Source: Didymella arachidicola
Lineage: Eukaryota; Ascomycota; Dothideomycetes; Pleosporales; Didymellaceae
NCBI GenBank assembly: GCA_016630955.3
Contig: CM049992.1
Location: forward strand, 2,028,204 to 2,092,203
Length of the DNA: 64,000 nt
Reading direction: 5' to 3'
Program-made: the position numbers and the translations under genes
The notes under the pieces: model-generated
The model's database searches: none
Seen by the model: the letters and a program-made list of their open reading frames with translations, nothing else
Told to the model about the DNA's origin: nothing
Shown here: positions 10,760-22,287 of the stretch, piece after piece
Layout of the letters: each line of letters opens with the position of its first letter
How positions within the stretch are numbered: the first letter of the stretch is position 1

Positions 10760-10996
10760 GGTCCTCAAGAGGAATTTGTTCGATTCCGAGGAGAACGCTA
10801 TTCGCCTATTGCTGATGTCTTGCAAGTGGGTGGTTACAATCATACATATGATATCATGGAATGAAGCGACGAAGATGCGTCACTGATGTGGTGTGTGGTA
10901 GTCAGGCTGCCGCCATCGAAGTGTGCTTGAGAAGGCTGCTGCGCCGCAAGGCTACGCCTACCCCGCCGGTCACCAGCAGCAAGCCTTGTCAGCTGC

Positions 10997-13900
10997 CTAC
11001 ATGATACCCAACCTCCCAAACCCCTCCACAACCGCCCCATCCACGCGACTCAACCACTCCTCGCGAAACCTCGCCTCCCCTCCACCCTTCTGCACAGCCA
11101 TCTGCACATGCTCCCTCACGAACTGCACGAGGTTGATCTGGTGCACGAGATCCGAGTACAACAACTCCCTCTTGCGGATATCCTCCGGGGCCTCGGGGTC
11201 GGTGGGGTGGTAGGGTTCGGGGGGCCAGAAGAGGGAGCTTTGTTATTGTTAGTACACTCTTTTTGAAGGAAAAAGGCAAAGGACATACTCCACACTCCGA
11301 TCATCCATGCCATCCAGCAACTCCCCCAACACATCAGTCCACAGCGCCATATAACTCTGCAGCCTGCCCAGCGCCCACGGCTCCCCCGTCTCAAGGAACC
11401 GCGTCAGCACAAGCACCATGAGTTTCTTCCCGGGCGCATCCCCGATGTTGTCCACGTGCGCGAACCACTCCTCCAGCAACCAGTCGAGCTGCGCTTCCAA
11501 CCCGTCGGGGCTGGCGCCCGCCAGCGCATCGAGCAGGACCTGCGGGCTCGCGAGCCCGATGCGGGCCAGCACTGTGAAGTAGTCTGTTTCGACGACGCCG
11601 TCGACGGCGCGGCTGGGGAGTTCGCGGTAGGGGCCGTGGGAGTGGTGGTGTGTCCATGCGGCGTGGAGGCCGTCGAGGACTTTGGCGAAGAAGCCTGTGG
11701 AGACGAGGTCGTGGGTGAGGACGCGGACTGCGGGGGCGCTGCCGACGCTGTCGGCGCCGCGGATGACGCATTGGACGAGGTGGGTTAGGATGCCGTTTGC
11801 TTCGGGGCGCAGGGTGCCGAGGAGGTCTGCGAGGGCGGCGAGGAGCGGGGTGCGGAAGGAGTCTGCTAGGACGGCGGCGGGGGCGAGGAGGAGGTATGCT
11901 TCTGTGATTTCGATGGCTTTGCGGAGGGTTTCGTTGTCCATGGAGTAGAGGGGGAGGAGGTAGGGGAGGAGGTTGAGGAGTTCTTGGGGGGTGGGTTCGG
12001 GTGCTGAGGGTGTCTGGGCGACGATGCTGGCCCAGAGGTCGAGGGCGTCTTCAAGGAGGTAGACTTGTGTTTCTGAGTCGGGCTCGATGGCGCTTTGGAT
12101 GATGGGCAGGAAGGAGACGTGGAAGGTGCGCGATTCGGCTTTCATGGCGTTTGTGAGGCGCGCGAGGAGAGTCAGGATGGCTTGTTTCATGAGGTGCTCT
12201 TCGCCGGACTGCGACCAGAGGGGTGGGAGGAGAGAGACGATGCTGTTGGCGTAGGGTGTGATCTATCATATTAGTGAGGAAAATAAAGTCAGGGCCCGAC
12301 TTACGTGGTGTTCTAGTCGCTCAACGACGCTGCTGATGGTGTTGAGGAGCGCCATCTTGGTGTCTGGCAGATCGACCTCCTGCACAAGCGCCATCAACCT
12401 CTCCAACGTCGTCGGTGCGTACGGCAGGAAGTTGTCGGCGTGGAACTCCCACTCGTCGGCAATGTCCTTGAATCGCCGACCGGCAGTGACTCTGACAACC
12501 TGGTCGTTCAGCGGATCGCTTGTGTCTAAAAGATGCTGGAAGATCTGGTACACGATGGGCTTCTTGTCCTGTGCAATCTTGATAGCAATCCACTGCGAAA
12601 TGACAATGGCAATCCGACGGCGGATGATGTTGAAGCCCGGCTTCTGCTTGCCCGCCTCGGGCACGAGCGTCTTCTCGAGAAAGGCGTCAAAGTCGAGCTG
12701 GTCATGCAGGATATCAGCAGCGAGGCCAATCGCCGTGTAGACGGAGTCCTTGAAGAGGATATCCTCATTATCCGGCGCTGTCATGGTTAGTCCGGGCAGC
12801 ACAGGATTGCAAGAGACTCACTGGCAACCGAGTAGAAGACTTGGAGCAGCGGCTGGACGATCAAATCTTTGAAATTCTTGGCGAGATCTAGAAACAGCTT
12901 CTCGGCGCAGGGGCGGATGGCAAACTCCCAGTCTTCCGCGCCCTCTTCCATCTTCTCCCACTCGTCGGGCTCCTCTTCCCACATGCGCAGATCGCTCGGC
13001 CGGAAGACGAAGAAGCGGGTGACCAGTGTCGACATCATCTCGCGCACCAGGTCATCCGTGAGCAGCTCTTGCTTGACCGCTTGCACGGCCCGTGTGCGCT
13101 CGTCTTTTTCTTGTTGTTGCTTGTACTTGAAGGTCTGCGTGGGATAGAAGACCATCTTCACGCACGCGCGTATCAGCAGCAGGCCCTTCAGGCCGAGCCG
13201 CTCATTGATAGGCGCATCATTGTCTTCGGCATCGCCGTCTGTGCCGATTTTCGCAGCCTCCAAGGACTTGGAGCCCCAGACGTCGCCAAGTCGTGCAATC
13301 AAGCCCCAGTAGTCGCGCACGAGCGGTATGGAATTGGGAAGCAGCACAAAGCTGGCAGGGTGCGTGAGGGCCATGTTCAGGTGCAGTTTGGAGAGCTGCA
13401 TGAGGTGCTTCTCGATCAGCTTCTGCACGCTCTCACCGAGCGGCGAGTTCTCCGCAGAGACGTACTGGAAGAATTCGCCAAAGTGTGTCCGCGTCAGTGT
13501 CCAAAACTCCTGCACGTCCTTTTCCCTACCTGGGAACTCGTAGCCTGCAATGAGCAGCCGGCGAACGATCTTGATGGCAAGCAGGCTGTGCTCGATGCTC
13601 TCCATTGCGCCGCCCTCGTCTTCTCCGCCGTCGCGGAAGAAAGCCTGCCATGTCTGGACCTTGTTTACGTAGATTGTGCCGAGGACGTTGAAGATCTCGG
13701 GCGCCACGGTGTGCAGGCTCTGGCGTGTGCGCGGCAAGCGGCCGGTGGAGAGCTCCTTGACGATGTAGAGCAGCACGAGCAGAGCGCGGGGCAGCTGCAG
13801 GCGGTAGGCGTTTGGGTCGGTCGCGGCGCGGAGGATCTGGAGCAGCTGCTGGAACAGCTCTGGCCTGCCACTGTTAGCGGTGCGTGGGAGGAGCGTGTGA

Positions 13901-14320
13901 GTGTGCGCACCAGTCGGTTGGGAACTCGAATCTGACAATCTTTGCCACAACGAGCGCGTTCTGGAGCGCCAGTCGCTGGTCGGCCTCGTTGACGGCGCTC
14001 TCCAGCAGACGTGCCCGAATGGCGGCCTTGTCGTCCTTGGTGACGGCATTGGTCGCCGTCTTGCGCCAGTACTTGTCGATGCCGTTCTTGAGCTGGATGA
14101 CGGCGAGGTAGCGGGCCTCGAGCGGGAGCGACTTGTCGAGGAAGACGGTCTGCAGCAGTGGATAGTAGCCCCGCGCCTTTTCCCATGCCTGGAGTTGTTT
14201 GGTGCCCGTCTGGACCTGCTGCAAGTCTGACGACGAGGCCGAGCGCAGCACATGGTACAGGATGCCCTCGGTGAGCGGATTGGCCTCTCCCGGCACCTCT
14301 ATGCCGAATTCGACGTTCAT
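10997..14320 (-). CDS. KAP120: Importin-beta family nuclear transport receptor, Kap120/IPO11 type
   Basis: 1046 aa from five exons on the minus strand: 14320-13911, 13864-12822, 12777-12305, 12262-11289, 11237-10997. All four introns (46, 44, 42, 51 nt) have GT-AG ends; exon lengths sum to 3141, an exact reading frame, and each junction restores protein-like sequence (for example PTDW/PELFQQLL, SVA/TPDNED, EHH/ITPYAN, SVE/DSLFWPP). The N-terminus has the importin-beta N-terminal domain (ARYLAVIQLKNGIDKYWRK) followed by HEAT-repeat helices throughout. DWEFAIRPCAEKLFLDLAKN is characteristic of the Kap120/importin-11 group, which carries cargo including ribosome-biogenesis factors through the nuclear pore. 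It shares a 472-bp divergent promoter with PEX2. Minus-strand start ATG 14318-14320. Confidence 0.93.
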
Positions 14321-14792
14321 GGCAGCGCGCGGTAGTTGTGGAAAGGTGTAAACAAGTTGTGAAGCTACAACGCGGTCGAATGGTAGATTGAAGGCACAGC
14401 AAGGTGTGAAAGCAGTATTCACTCGTGGGTGTCGTGTCCGAGGAGCCTGCTCACCCAGGCCGAGAGCAGTCTCTGAGAGTGTTTGTTGGTGGTCAAGCAA
14501 GCACTGTTGCAGCTCCACGCGCAACCCCGCGACATCCGACCCTGGCCGCGACGACGGCAGGTATACGCGGAGCCTCGCGCGCACCTGCCTCGCCCACCAA
14601 ACGCCGACCAGCCTCGGCACCAGCATCGCGCGCATCGCATCGCATCGCATGCATCAGCCCATCACCCTACACACGACGCCTACACGGCACGTCCAGCACA
14701 TACGCCGCCCGCCCGCTCGACCGCGCCCAGTGCATACGCTGTCCCTCACTCCATCGCACCGAGCAATGACACAGTAACCTCACCCGCCCCCC
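14321..14792. promoter_or_regulatory. Divergent promoter between KAP120 and PEX2
   Basis: 472 bases between two outward-facing start codons. Contains a short GCATC repeat (about 14630-14650) and pyrimidine tracts. No specific factor site is claimed. Confidence 0.45.
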
Positions 14793-16358
14793 ATGCCCGC
14801 CGCCGACTTCGCCGCCGCCCAGGAACGCATCGCCCTGCGCCGCGCCCAACGCGCTGCCGCCGCCCGCAGCCATGCCACCCAGCCGGCGCGCGCCCTCACC
14901 CTCCCCTCCCCCTTCTCGCGCCTCAGCACCGCCGGGCTCGGCGTGTGGGACGCCGTCAAAGGGCGCAGCGGCACCCGGCCCGAGTTCCGCGTCGGCCAGG
15001 TCGACGCCGAGCTGCTCGACGACGAGCTGCTGTCGCTGCTCCAGGCGCAGGTCGCCGACGCCCTCAAGCACTTTGGCACCCACGTCGCCGACACGTACAG
15101 CGCCGAGATGCTGCTCGCCCTGCGCGCCGCCCTGTGGAAGCTGAGCATCTGGGACAACAACGCGAGCTACGGCGCTCATCTGCAGGGCCTGCGGTACACG
15201 GATGCGCGCGCGCGCGGGTTGGACCGGCCGCCGCCCAAGCCGTGGCAGAAGATGGCGTACGGCGCCGTCACGATCGGCGGCCGGTACTGCTGGAGCAAGT
15301 GGGAGGCGTATCTGGTGTCTGCGTCGGACGACTTCGCAGCCCCGTCTCGCGCGCGGGTCCAAGTCCTCTCGCGGCTGACCAAACAGCTCTCGCACCTGCA
15401 CGACATCGCATCGCTCGCCTCGTTCCTCGTCTTCCTCGTCAACGGGCGCTACCGCACCCTCGCCGACCGCCTCCTCCGTCTGCGCCTCACACCCTCCTCG
15501 CACAGCACCAGCCGCGAGGTCTCGTTCGAGTACCTCAACCGCCAACTCGTCTGGCACGCCTTCACCGAATTCCTCCTCTTCCTCCTCCCGCTCGTCGGCA
15601 TCGCGCGCTGGCGCCGCATCCTCTCGCGCTCCCTGCGCCGCCTCTCCTCCGCCTTGTACGCCCTCCTCGGCCGCACCCCCGCAGACGACCCCGCCGCAGA
15701 GCACACCGGCGAGCTCGCGTTCCTCCCCGAGCGCACTTGCGCCATCTGCTACCGCGACCAGAACCCCGCCGCGGCCTCCGAGGCCGACGTGCTCACCGCG
15801 TCCACGGGCGTCGTCGGCTCCGCGGCAACGGACGTTACGAATCCGTACGCGGCGGACTGCGGGTGCGTGTTCTGCTTCAAGTGCATTGCGCTGCGCATCG
15901 CGAATGAAGAGGGCGAGGGGTGGGTGTGTCTGAGGTGCGGGGAGACGGTCAAGACGTGTCGGCCGTGGGAGGGCGATGTGCTGGCGCCGACGGGAGGAGG
16001 GCTGACGGGTGGTCCGACGGGAGGTCAGACGCAGCACCAAGTGCGAGAAGCGAAGAGCGTGCTCTTCGCCCCAGACTCAGACTCAGACACAGACACAACC
16101 ACACGCGACACCCTGCAGCACGTTGACCCCATGCCCGACCACGACGAAGCTGTGGGTGTTACCGCCGACGCGCTGCTCGAGAAAACGCGCAGTCTTGATT
16201 TCGGCGCGGGTCTGGCGTTTGCGGAGCGCGATGAGTGGGCGCGGGAGGGTGGGCCGAGTAGTGACGACGAGGATGAGCAGAGCGAGGAGTACGATGAAGA
16301 CGAGGAGGTCGAGGGCGAGGAGTTGGGGTTTGAGGATGACGATGAGGATGGGGAGTAG
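14793..16358 (+). CDS. PEX2: Peroxisome biogenesis RING E3 ligase Pex2
   Basis: 521 aa, no intron. The N-terminal Pex2/Pex12 membrane domain includes DAELLDDELLSLLQAQVADA near residue 70, KPWQKMAYG, and hydrophobic helices around residues 205-275 (LASFLVFLVNGRYRTLADRL, FTEFLLFLLPLVGIARW). A C-terminal RING finger starts at C316 (CAICY) and continues with DCGCVFCFKCI and WVCLRCG. Pex2 with Pex10 and Pex12 forms the peroxisomal ubiquitin ligase that recycles Pex5. A long insert between the first and second RING cysteine pairs and a very acidic C-terminal tail (last ~90 residues) are fungal-type extensions. Very GC-rich coding sequence causes long spurious frames on the opposite strand. Confidence 0.93.
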   Translation: MPAADFAAAQERIALRRAQRAAAARSHATQPARALTLPSPFSRLSTAGLGVWDAVKGRSGTRPEFRVGQVDAELLDDELLSLLQAQVADALKHFGTHVADTYSAEMLLALRAALWKLSIWDNNASYGAHLQGLRYTDARARGLDRPPPKPWQKMAYGAVTIGGRYCWSKWEAYLVSASDDFAAPSRARVQVLSRLTKQLSHLHDIASLASFLVFLVNGRYRTLADRLLRLRLTPSSHSTSREVSFEYLNRQLVWHAFTEFLLFLLPLVGIARWRRILSRSLRRLSSALYALLGRTPADDPAAEHTGELAFLPERTCAICYRDQNPAAASEADVLTASTGVVGSAATDVTNPYAADCGCVFCFKCIALRIANEEGEGWVCLRCGETVKTCRPWEGDVLAPTGGGLTGGPTGGQTQHQVREAKSVLFAPDSDSDTDTTTRDTLQHVDPMPDHDEAVGVTADALLEKTRSLDFGAGLAFAERDEWAREGGPSSDDEDEQSEEYDEDEEVEGEELGFEDDDEDGE

Positions 16359-16550
16359 AAAGGCTGTGTGTTATATACCATTACGATTTCAAAAGAGAAG
16401 GTTGTTCATGTCCATGTCCACGAGGGTTTCATTCGTTCGCTTCAACCACCCTTCTCACCGTCCCATTCATCCTTGGCTCTTCCTCTAGTCTTCCTACAAA
16501 GTATACCTAACCCAGTCACCACTCCACGGCGGTGTCTCTCCCCCTCATCG

Positions 16551-17484
16551 CTACGCCCTCCCGAACCCAGCAAACCGCGGCAACCACGCCATCTTCTCCT
16601 CAGGACTGACATGCTCATCGAAAAACACCAGCCTGATATTCGCGCTCTTCTTCTTCTTGTCCTCTTTCTTCTCCGCCGCCGCCGCTTCACCCGCTTCGTC
16701 CACCGAAGCCTGTGTCGCGGCGGGGTCGGCGCCGTTGTGGGGAGGCAAGCTGGAGCTGGGGCGCGGGGGCAGGGCGCCGGGGTGGCTGGGGATGCTGGTT
16801 GGGCGGGGGGGTATGGCGCCGTTTGTGGGGGGAGGGAAGGCGGGCGCGGCGTAGGGTGCTGGTGCGGGAGGTGTCTGGGGGAATTAGCTCAGCCTTCACA
16901 CGTATTCCACATGCAGCGTACCGGATTCGCCACCTCGACCGGCGCAGGCAGGATGCCGTTCTGGCGGTCATGCCTAAACCTGTCCGCGCGCCGCTCAATC
17001 TCATCCAGCGCCTCGCTGACCTTCCTGCGCGTGTGCGGCCCCGCCTGCCCGTTGGCATACTCGCCGCGCACCGGGTTGCCCGTGACGCGCGCGCGCTCGG
17101 CCTCCTCGGCGAAGTGCTTCTGCGTGACCTGCTGGTTGTGGCTGTCGAGGATCTCGGCGGGGACGCCCTCCATGCCGAAGATCTCAATGTCAAGCCCCTG
17201 CCGCCCGGGGATGGCGTTCTCGACGTGGGTGAGGTTTTCCTTGTGCACCTGGTTCATGTGCACCGAGAGACCTGCGCGTGTTAGTGATCAAGGCTGCCGC
17301 GCAGTAGAGTCGCGGTACCTCCGGCTGTGTTTAACCGCCTCCCGCAGCGGTCGCACTTGAAGTGCTTCGCCTTCTGGTGTGAAATGAGAATCTTCAGGTC
17401 GTCAAAGTCGCGCTCGCAGTAGTAGCACCATGGCCGCTCCAGCTTCTGGTTGAGGTCCGGGTATCTCTTGCGCTTCTTCGTCAT
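16551..17484 (-). CDS. BuGZ/ZNF207-type C2H2 zinc-finger protein
   Basis: 279 aa from three exons: 17484-17319, 17271-16922, 16874-16551; introns of 47 nt each with GT-AG ends, total 840 nt in frame. The N-terminus (MTKKRKRYPDLNQKLERPWC) and the two adjacent C2H2 fingers (WCYYCERDFDDLKILISHQ, then FKCDRCGRRLNTAGG/LSVHMNQVH) followed by ENAIPGRQGLDIEIFGMEG are diagnostic of the BuGZ/ZNF207 family. In animals BuGZ binds Bub3 and microtubules and acts in spindle assembly. The fungal protein continues with a proline-rich, low-complexity middle and ends with a conserved-looking NIRLVFFDEHVSPEEKMAWL. Convergent with PEX2. Confidence 0.9.
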
Positions 17485-18973
17485 CGCGGCGGTCGAGTCG
17501 AGTCGGGTCGGGTCGGGTCGTCAGCCGGCGTCAGCAGCGCGCAGTGTCGTGAGAGCGCGGGAATGGGCAGCGTCACGAGAGCTCAGCACTGGCGACGATG
17601 TTGCGGCAGCTCGCCAATCCCCGAAGCTGGCGGACGCTAGCGCGGCGCCGTCTTGGCGACCTACGTGAATTTCTTCCACCGCGCGCCGCCCTTCACACCC
17701 TCTCTTCCACGCTGCACTCGCGTCGCCCTCTTCGTGCAGAGGGACACGCCAATGCCGCCCTGTAGGACGCAACCCACGCGCCAGCCACTTGGTCTTCGGA
17801 CACCCCAACGAGTCCCTCGGGAGCATCCCGCACGCTCGCGTCTTGCCTGCGTGCGGTGCATGCGGCTGTACTCCGGTTCGTGCCTGTTGGCTCAGCATGC
17901 ACTTGTGCCTGCTGCGCTGATGGTTTGTTGCAAGAGCAAATCAAGGTCCTTCATAGTTCACGCTTCTTCACTCTTCAGGAGACTTCCACGAAGAGTGTGA
18001 CTCCTTGGCTACCTACATACTTTTTCTTTGATCAAATGTCACTCTAAGGCGGTGAATGGCTGCAGAGCTGAGTAGGTCGAAATCGAGGTTGTTAGTGCCC
18101 ACCATGCCCGAAACCCTACTGAACGGACCGGGTGGTTTCAGTAAGCGGCCCTTCGCCTAGTGGTTGACGGTGATGTCAAGGCTGCACTTTACGACTTGCG
18201 TTTCTTAGCAATTATAGTGTTATGTTTTGCTACACAGTGATGGCGTGGCGGATATATGGCAACCCAAAGTCTGTGTACGCACGATTAGGGCTCATGGTGA
18301 AGCGTACGTGAGCCCCCGATGCCACGGGTGGAAGATACTGGCACCCTGTTGTGTGGCCAAGCAACGCTGTAAACGCCATCGACTAAAGAGTATGAGACTC
18401 AGGTAGCTGCGCTCTGCACTCGAACACGCGGGTGATGTGGGAGGTTATTAGCCCCTACTTGTAACGCTTCTTTTGACTATAAAGCCAGTTTGAGAGCAAG
18501 ATAGTGCGATCGACTTCCCCTTAACTATAATGGACTTGACGGCATGGCTTTGATTTCAAACTCATGTTCACTGACGCTGTGTCAACCCTCTTAAGCGAAT
18601 TTAACGTGTATATCAACCTTCCGATCTTGGCTTCAGTGAGCTGCCACACTGGCTGTCATTGCAGACGCAAAGGGGCCGAGGCCACTCCAAGAAGGCATAG
18701 CCTTGAGAACCAGACGTTTGGTCTCAATCACGTGCCCCTTATTTCCAGGTATCTTGTTTGGAATGTATCAGATCTGAGCGGAAATCAGGGGTAAACAAGG
18801 TCGCCGAGAATAGTATCTTGTGGCTTCGTTGTCATCCAATCTGTCGCCAAGAATGAAACGCACTTGTCACACGTAAGACGATGGGCAAGGGATTTACAGT
18901 TTTCATGAAGGGCCAAATCAATACATGTATAGCGGGTATGATCTGACCATCACCCCTTCAACAATCTAACAAG
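17485..18973. other. Long intergenic region, nothing recognised
   Basis: About 1.5 kb. A GTCGG/GGTCG microsatellite lies at about 17495-17520 just upstream of the zinc-finger gene. Frames on both strands lack recognisable features. This is the junction between the conserved core block and the accessory block. Confidence 0.4.
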
Positions 18974-19968
18974 ATGGCTCCAGGCAGGGTACGCACCTGT
19001 TCATACTTCTTGTCGGTGATCCAAATTGTTCTCTTCATTCATCTTGTTTCCCTCCCGTACACTCTGGGCGTGGTAGCGGAGTCAGTGACCGCACCAACAC
19101 TAGCGAGAAGAGAAGATGATCTCGCAGATTTTGGGCAGACGGTACCTGTCTTGGGCCAGGTAAGCAGTATTTCGTGTAGTTTACCGTCCTTCATTCCGTA
19201 GCTAGACCATCAATTCTACCTGGAGGAGCTGACCAGAACGAAGATGAGACGCACAGATCAAGACTTTAAAGACGGCTTAGCCCTGGACTTGTTCTCACCG
19301 CGAAATCGCACCCTGGTAGTGCAGAAGAATGCTACCCCACTGCCAGGCAAATTCGTCACTGGTAGTACTGGAGAACCTTTTATCGCTCTATCCAATTATT
19401 CTTGGATCATAAAGGTCAATGACAGTGCACACGATTTGATTGCCAAGATCGAACTGCCATACGACCCTGCGGAAGTGCAGCGCAGAGGTTGTAAGGTGGC
19501 CAACACATACGTTGGTTCACTGTCCAAGGATGGCAAGAGTTGGATCGTCGACGAGAGTAGGCGAAATGTTCACATGTAAGATCTGAGTCCATGCGAGGGC
19601 TTGATCGGCCGTACGCTGATCGCGAACGTTTGACCAGGACCGAGAATAAAACCCGCGTCATCAAGATGACGTCCCTGGACGGCGAATATATCCTCCTTGG
19701 CCGCCAGACCGTCGATACGGCAAATATTTTCGTACAGTACGGGTTTGGCGCTACACGCACCGTAAACCTCACCGCAGGAACGGGCATTCAACAGGCAGAG
19801 TTCGTGGATGGACTCCGACTTACTGCCGAGACAGAGACAGAAGTGCGGATTAATGCTGATTTGCGCTTCGGCATCGACTCAAAAGCTGTTCCTCAAAAAT
19901 CACGATCGCTTTGTGGGTTGCTCTTGCCGTCTGAATCCATGGTGTTGGAAGCTAATAAGATTAATTAG
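18974..19968 (+). CDS. Secreted protein of unknown function (296 aa)
   Basis: Three exons: 18974-19159, 19202-19575, 19638-19968; introns of 42 and 62 nt with GT-AG ends; total 891 nt in frame. The N-terminus is a signal peptide (SVIQIVLFIHLVSLPYTLGV) followed by a possible Kex2-type site (LARRED). The mature part has several N-glycosylation sequons (NRTL, NATP, NYSW, NDSA, NLTA) and no transmembrane segment, so it is probably exported. No family recognised. The motif LDGEYILLGRQ in exon 3 recurs as LDGEYVILVAD in the small frame 140 bases downstream. The C-terminal ~30 residues look less protein-like, so the true 3' end may use another intron. Confidence 0.62.
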
Positions 19969-20109
19969 ACTCGTTCGCGTGGGCCATCAACAGCAGTCTG
20001 CCAAATCAGCAAATGAAAAACGCTTCTTTGCGCTTACCCGGTATTTTACCCCCTCTCTAGTCTCACGTACACTTTTCTCTTATCACTTCTTGGTCTCAGT
20101 GGGCTGACA

Positions 20110-20496
20110 ATGGCGCTCTTCATAACGACAGTCAATACCGCTAGTCTTCCGTCTCGCAACAGCAGCTCCGCCATCAACTCTTCCAAGCTCATCATCGCAA
20201 AGCGTAACCTCAACGCTTCACGTATAGCAACATTTGAACCTCTGCGTCAGGCTCAGCATCGCGTAAGTTGTAGGCCTGACTGCTATATAGAGATTTCGAA
20301 CTTGCAACGGCTAGACGGGGAGTATGTGATCCTGGTAGCTGATGGAGTCAAGGGAAGCATCACTGAAAACAGGGATAATCCTCAGGAACCATCCCTGAGC
20401 TCAGCAGCTTCAAGCAATTATGAGATCTTCTTCAGGGAGACCAGCTGGGCGTGGGTGCTCCTGAATTTATGTATATACACTACCCTTTGGGGATAA
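20110..20496 (+). CDS. Hypothetical protein (128 aa) sharing a motif with the upstream secreted protein
   Basis: Single-exon frame from ATG 20110. Contains LDGEYVILVADG, related to LDGEYILLGRQ of the gene just upstream, and a hydrophobic C-terminus (SWAWVLLNLCIYTTLW) that could be a membrane or GPI-attachment tail. It has several Asn-Ser/Thr sites but no clear signal peptide. It could be a partial duplicate or a displaced 3' exon of the upstream gene. Confidence 0.35.
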   Translation: MALFITTVNTASLPSRNSSSAINSSKLIIAKRNLNASRIATFEPLRQAQHRVSCRPDCYIEISNLQRLDGEYVILVADGVKGSITENRDNPQEPSLSSAASSNYEIFFRETSWAWVLLNLCIYTTLWG

Positions 20497-21480
20497 CGCT
20501 TAGGTCATACTTACAAAATACACATATAAAGATACAACTATGTACCTAGTGTCTCGCTCGATAATGCAGTGTATGGCCACAGATGCAAAGGTCACTGTGC
20601 AGATCAGAGAGTAGTGCGGCCGCGGCATACTGTTGCAGTGCACCACCAAGGATCGTCCTGTAGAGGGCGAGAGGAGCCACACTATAGCAGAGACTGCTGC
20701 CAAGAAAATACCGTTGAACAAATACCGGTACCCTGCGAAAGCGCGGCAATCCAATCGTTTGCTCTATTCCGCAAGTGTGTGGCTGGCGTGCTATTTAGTA
20801 CAACATTTGCGATGGAAACTTTCGAGTCTGCAAAGTCCCCGACAGTGCATATGGGATCGTCCTGTTGAGTGGTCCGCAGCAAGCATACAAGAGAAGCTGA
20901 CGAACATTCTTGTCGTCGCCTGTTTCATATCAAGAGCGCTGGGCAACGCAAGGTCTCACCGACCAGCACGCGACGCCCGAGTGTCAGGGTCGAAACCCCA
21001 CTGCGCGGGGTGACGTGAGACCGCAGTAGCGCACATGCCCCAAACGCAAAGATCCTTTTGTTCCGTTTAAGGAAGTTGAAAGCGCCAAGGCGATGAGAGT
21101 AGCGACGGGAACCAATCAGATAGACACGGGAGGTAAGCCGCGCGGCCCATATCTTGTGCTGATCAAAATAACGCGAACGACAGGCCAAGACGCTGGCTGC
21201 TTCCAAGTGTGCTAAGCCGGACTAAGCTTTGACTCCTATGCTTAGCTTGACATCACATCCGACTAGTCCGTTTTCTAGGTATTCGGAATTTCTAGATAGC
21301 TCGTCCTAGTCACCTGCAAGATGCGAGCCTGTTCAGATGAGTTTGTTTTGCGCTTCTTAACTTTCGGAGGCTCCAAATCTTGAAAAAAATGTCGACTTCA
21401 AGTTACTTATTTTCAAGGCAAGCACATGGAACAAAGGTTGAAAAAAGGTTCACACCGCCACCGACTTGAGAGCCCGGCTT
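20497..21480. other. Intergenic, nothing recognised
   Basis: About 980 bases with only short frames on either strand. No repeat or RNA gene seen. Confidence 0.35.
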
Positions 21481-22287
21481 CTAGCCCCTTGTTTCCCTTG
21501 ACGGTCTCAGTGGCGGGTCTAGAAATGGATTTTTGGGCTCCCGCATTTCAGACTTGACCTTGAGTCTTGCGTTAGTACGGAGGACATGTGACAAGAATTG
21601 CTACAGCTTACCGAATCTTGTGGCATACTCGACTTCTTCGACCTCCTCCGCCATACAACAATCCCAATGATAAGTAGCAGTGCCGCTGCAGCTGAGTAAT
21701 GTTAGTGACTTATCAAGATGTGCCGACTGCTGTACCACGAGACGTAACTTACAGATCTCACCTAAAACCGCGAGGCCGATTCGGGCTGTTTTAGACAATG
21801 CTGGATTGCGCTCAAGCTTCGAGCTGCTGACTTGTTCTGTTTGTGCGCTTCCCGCTCCGGCTGTTGTTATTGAGGGTATAGATGTTGTCTTCGCAGAAGC
21901 GTCCGAGATTGTTATTCGAATTATCAGTGGCGACGCGGAAAAGAAGATGGTCTTTGTAGGTGACGGTGTCTTGTCTTTTTCATCCTCATATCGGCGCGTG
22001 GTGGTAGTGATGGTGACGAAAACTGTCTGCTGAGCGCTCTCAGTCCTATTTACACCAGTTACCGTTACCGAGCGTCCGGGTGAGCTAGCTCGAGTTGTAG
22101 CGACTCCCACCGATGAAGTTATTCTCCCAGGTGATTGACTTCTGGCTCTCCCAGGTGATTGACTTCTGGTTCTAGAAGCTCCGTTCGTCGGTTTGCTGAA
22201 TGTGCTTTCTTCATTGTCTGAAGACCCATATGGCGGAAGGTATTGGAGCGCGGCTGGCCGTTGCCTACGTTGGAGAGTCCGAGACAT
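21481..22287 (-). CDS. Single-pass membrane protein with Ser/Thr-rich region (227 aa)
   Basis: Three exons on the minus strand: 22287-21762, 21691-21612, 21558-21481. The first intron (70 nt) has donor GTGAGA and a CACTAAC branch point; the second (53 nt) has a perfect TACTAAC branch but an AAG acceptor, less certain. Total 684 nt in frame. The first splice creates a strong transmembrane helix (residues ~168-188, ARIGLAVL/AAAALLLIIGIV) followed by WRRRSKK, which argues the model is right. N-terminal ~165 residues are rich in Ser, Thr and Arg with two RSQSPGR repeats; there is no signal peptide. The C-terminus ends NPFLDPPLRPS-like. Typical of fungal wall-sensor-like or mucin-like one-pass proteins; function unknown. 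Confidence 0.6.

Noticed and set aside
11390..11950. Frames on both strands overlapping KAP120 exon 4
   Set aside because: They mirror the GC-rich exon; the importin exons join in frame with good splice sites.
14667..16040. 457-residue open frame on the minus strand opposite PEX2
   Set aside because: Product of extreme GC content in the PEX2 coding sequence; composition is low-complexity Arg/Gly/Ala and PEX2 itself has clear domains.
20970..21020. B-box-like GGGTCGAAACCCC suggesting a second tRNA
   Set aside because: No matching A box, anticodon arm or acceptor stem could be folded.
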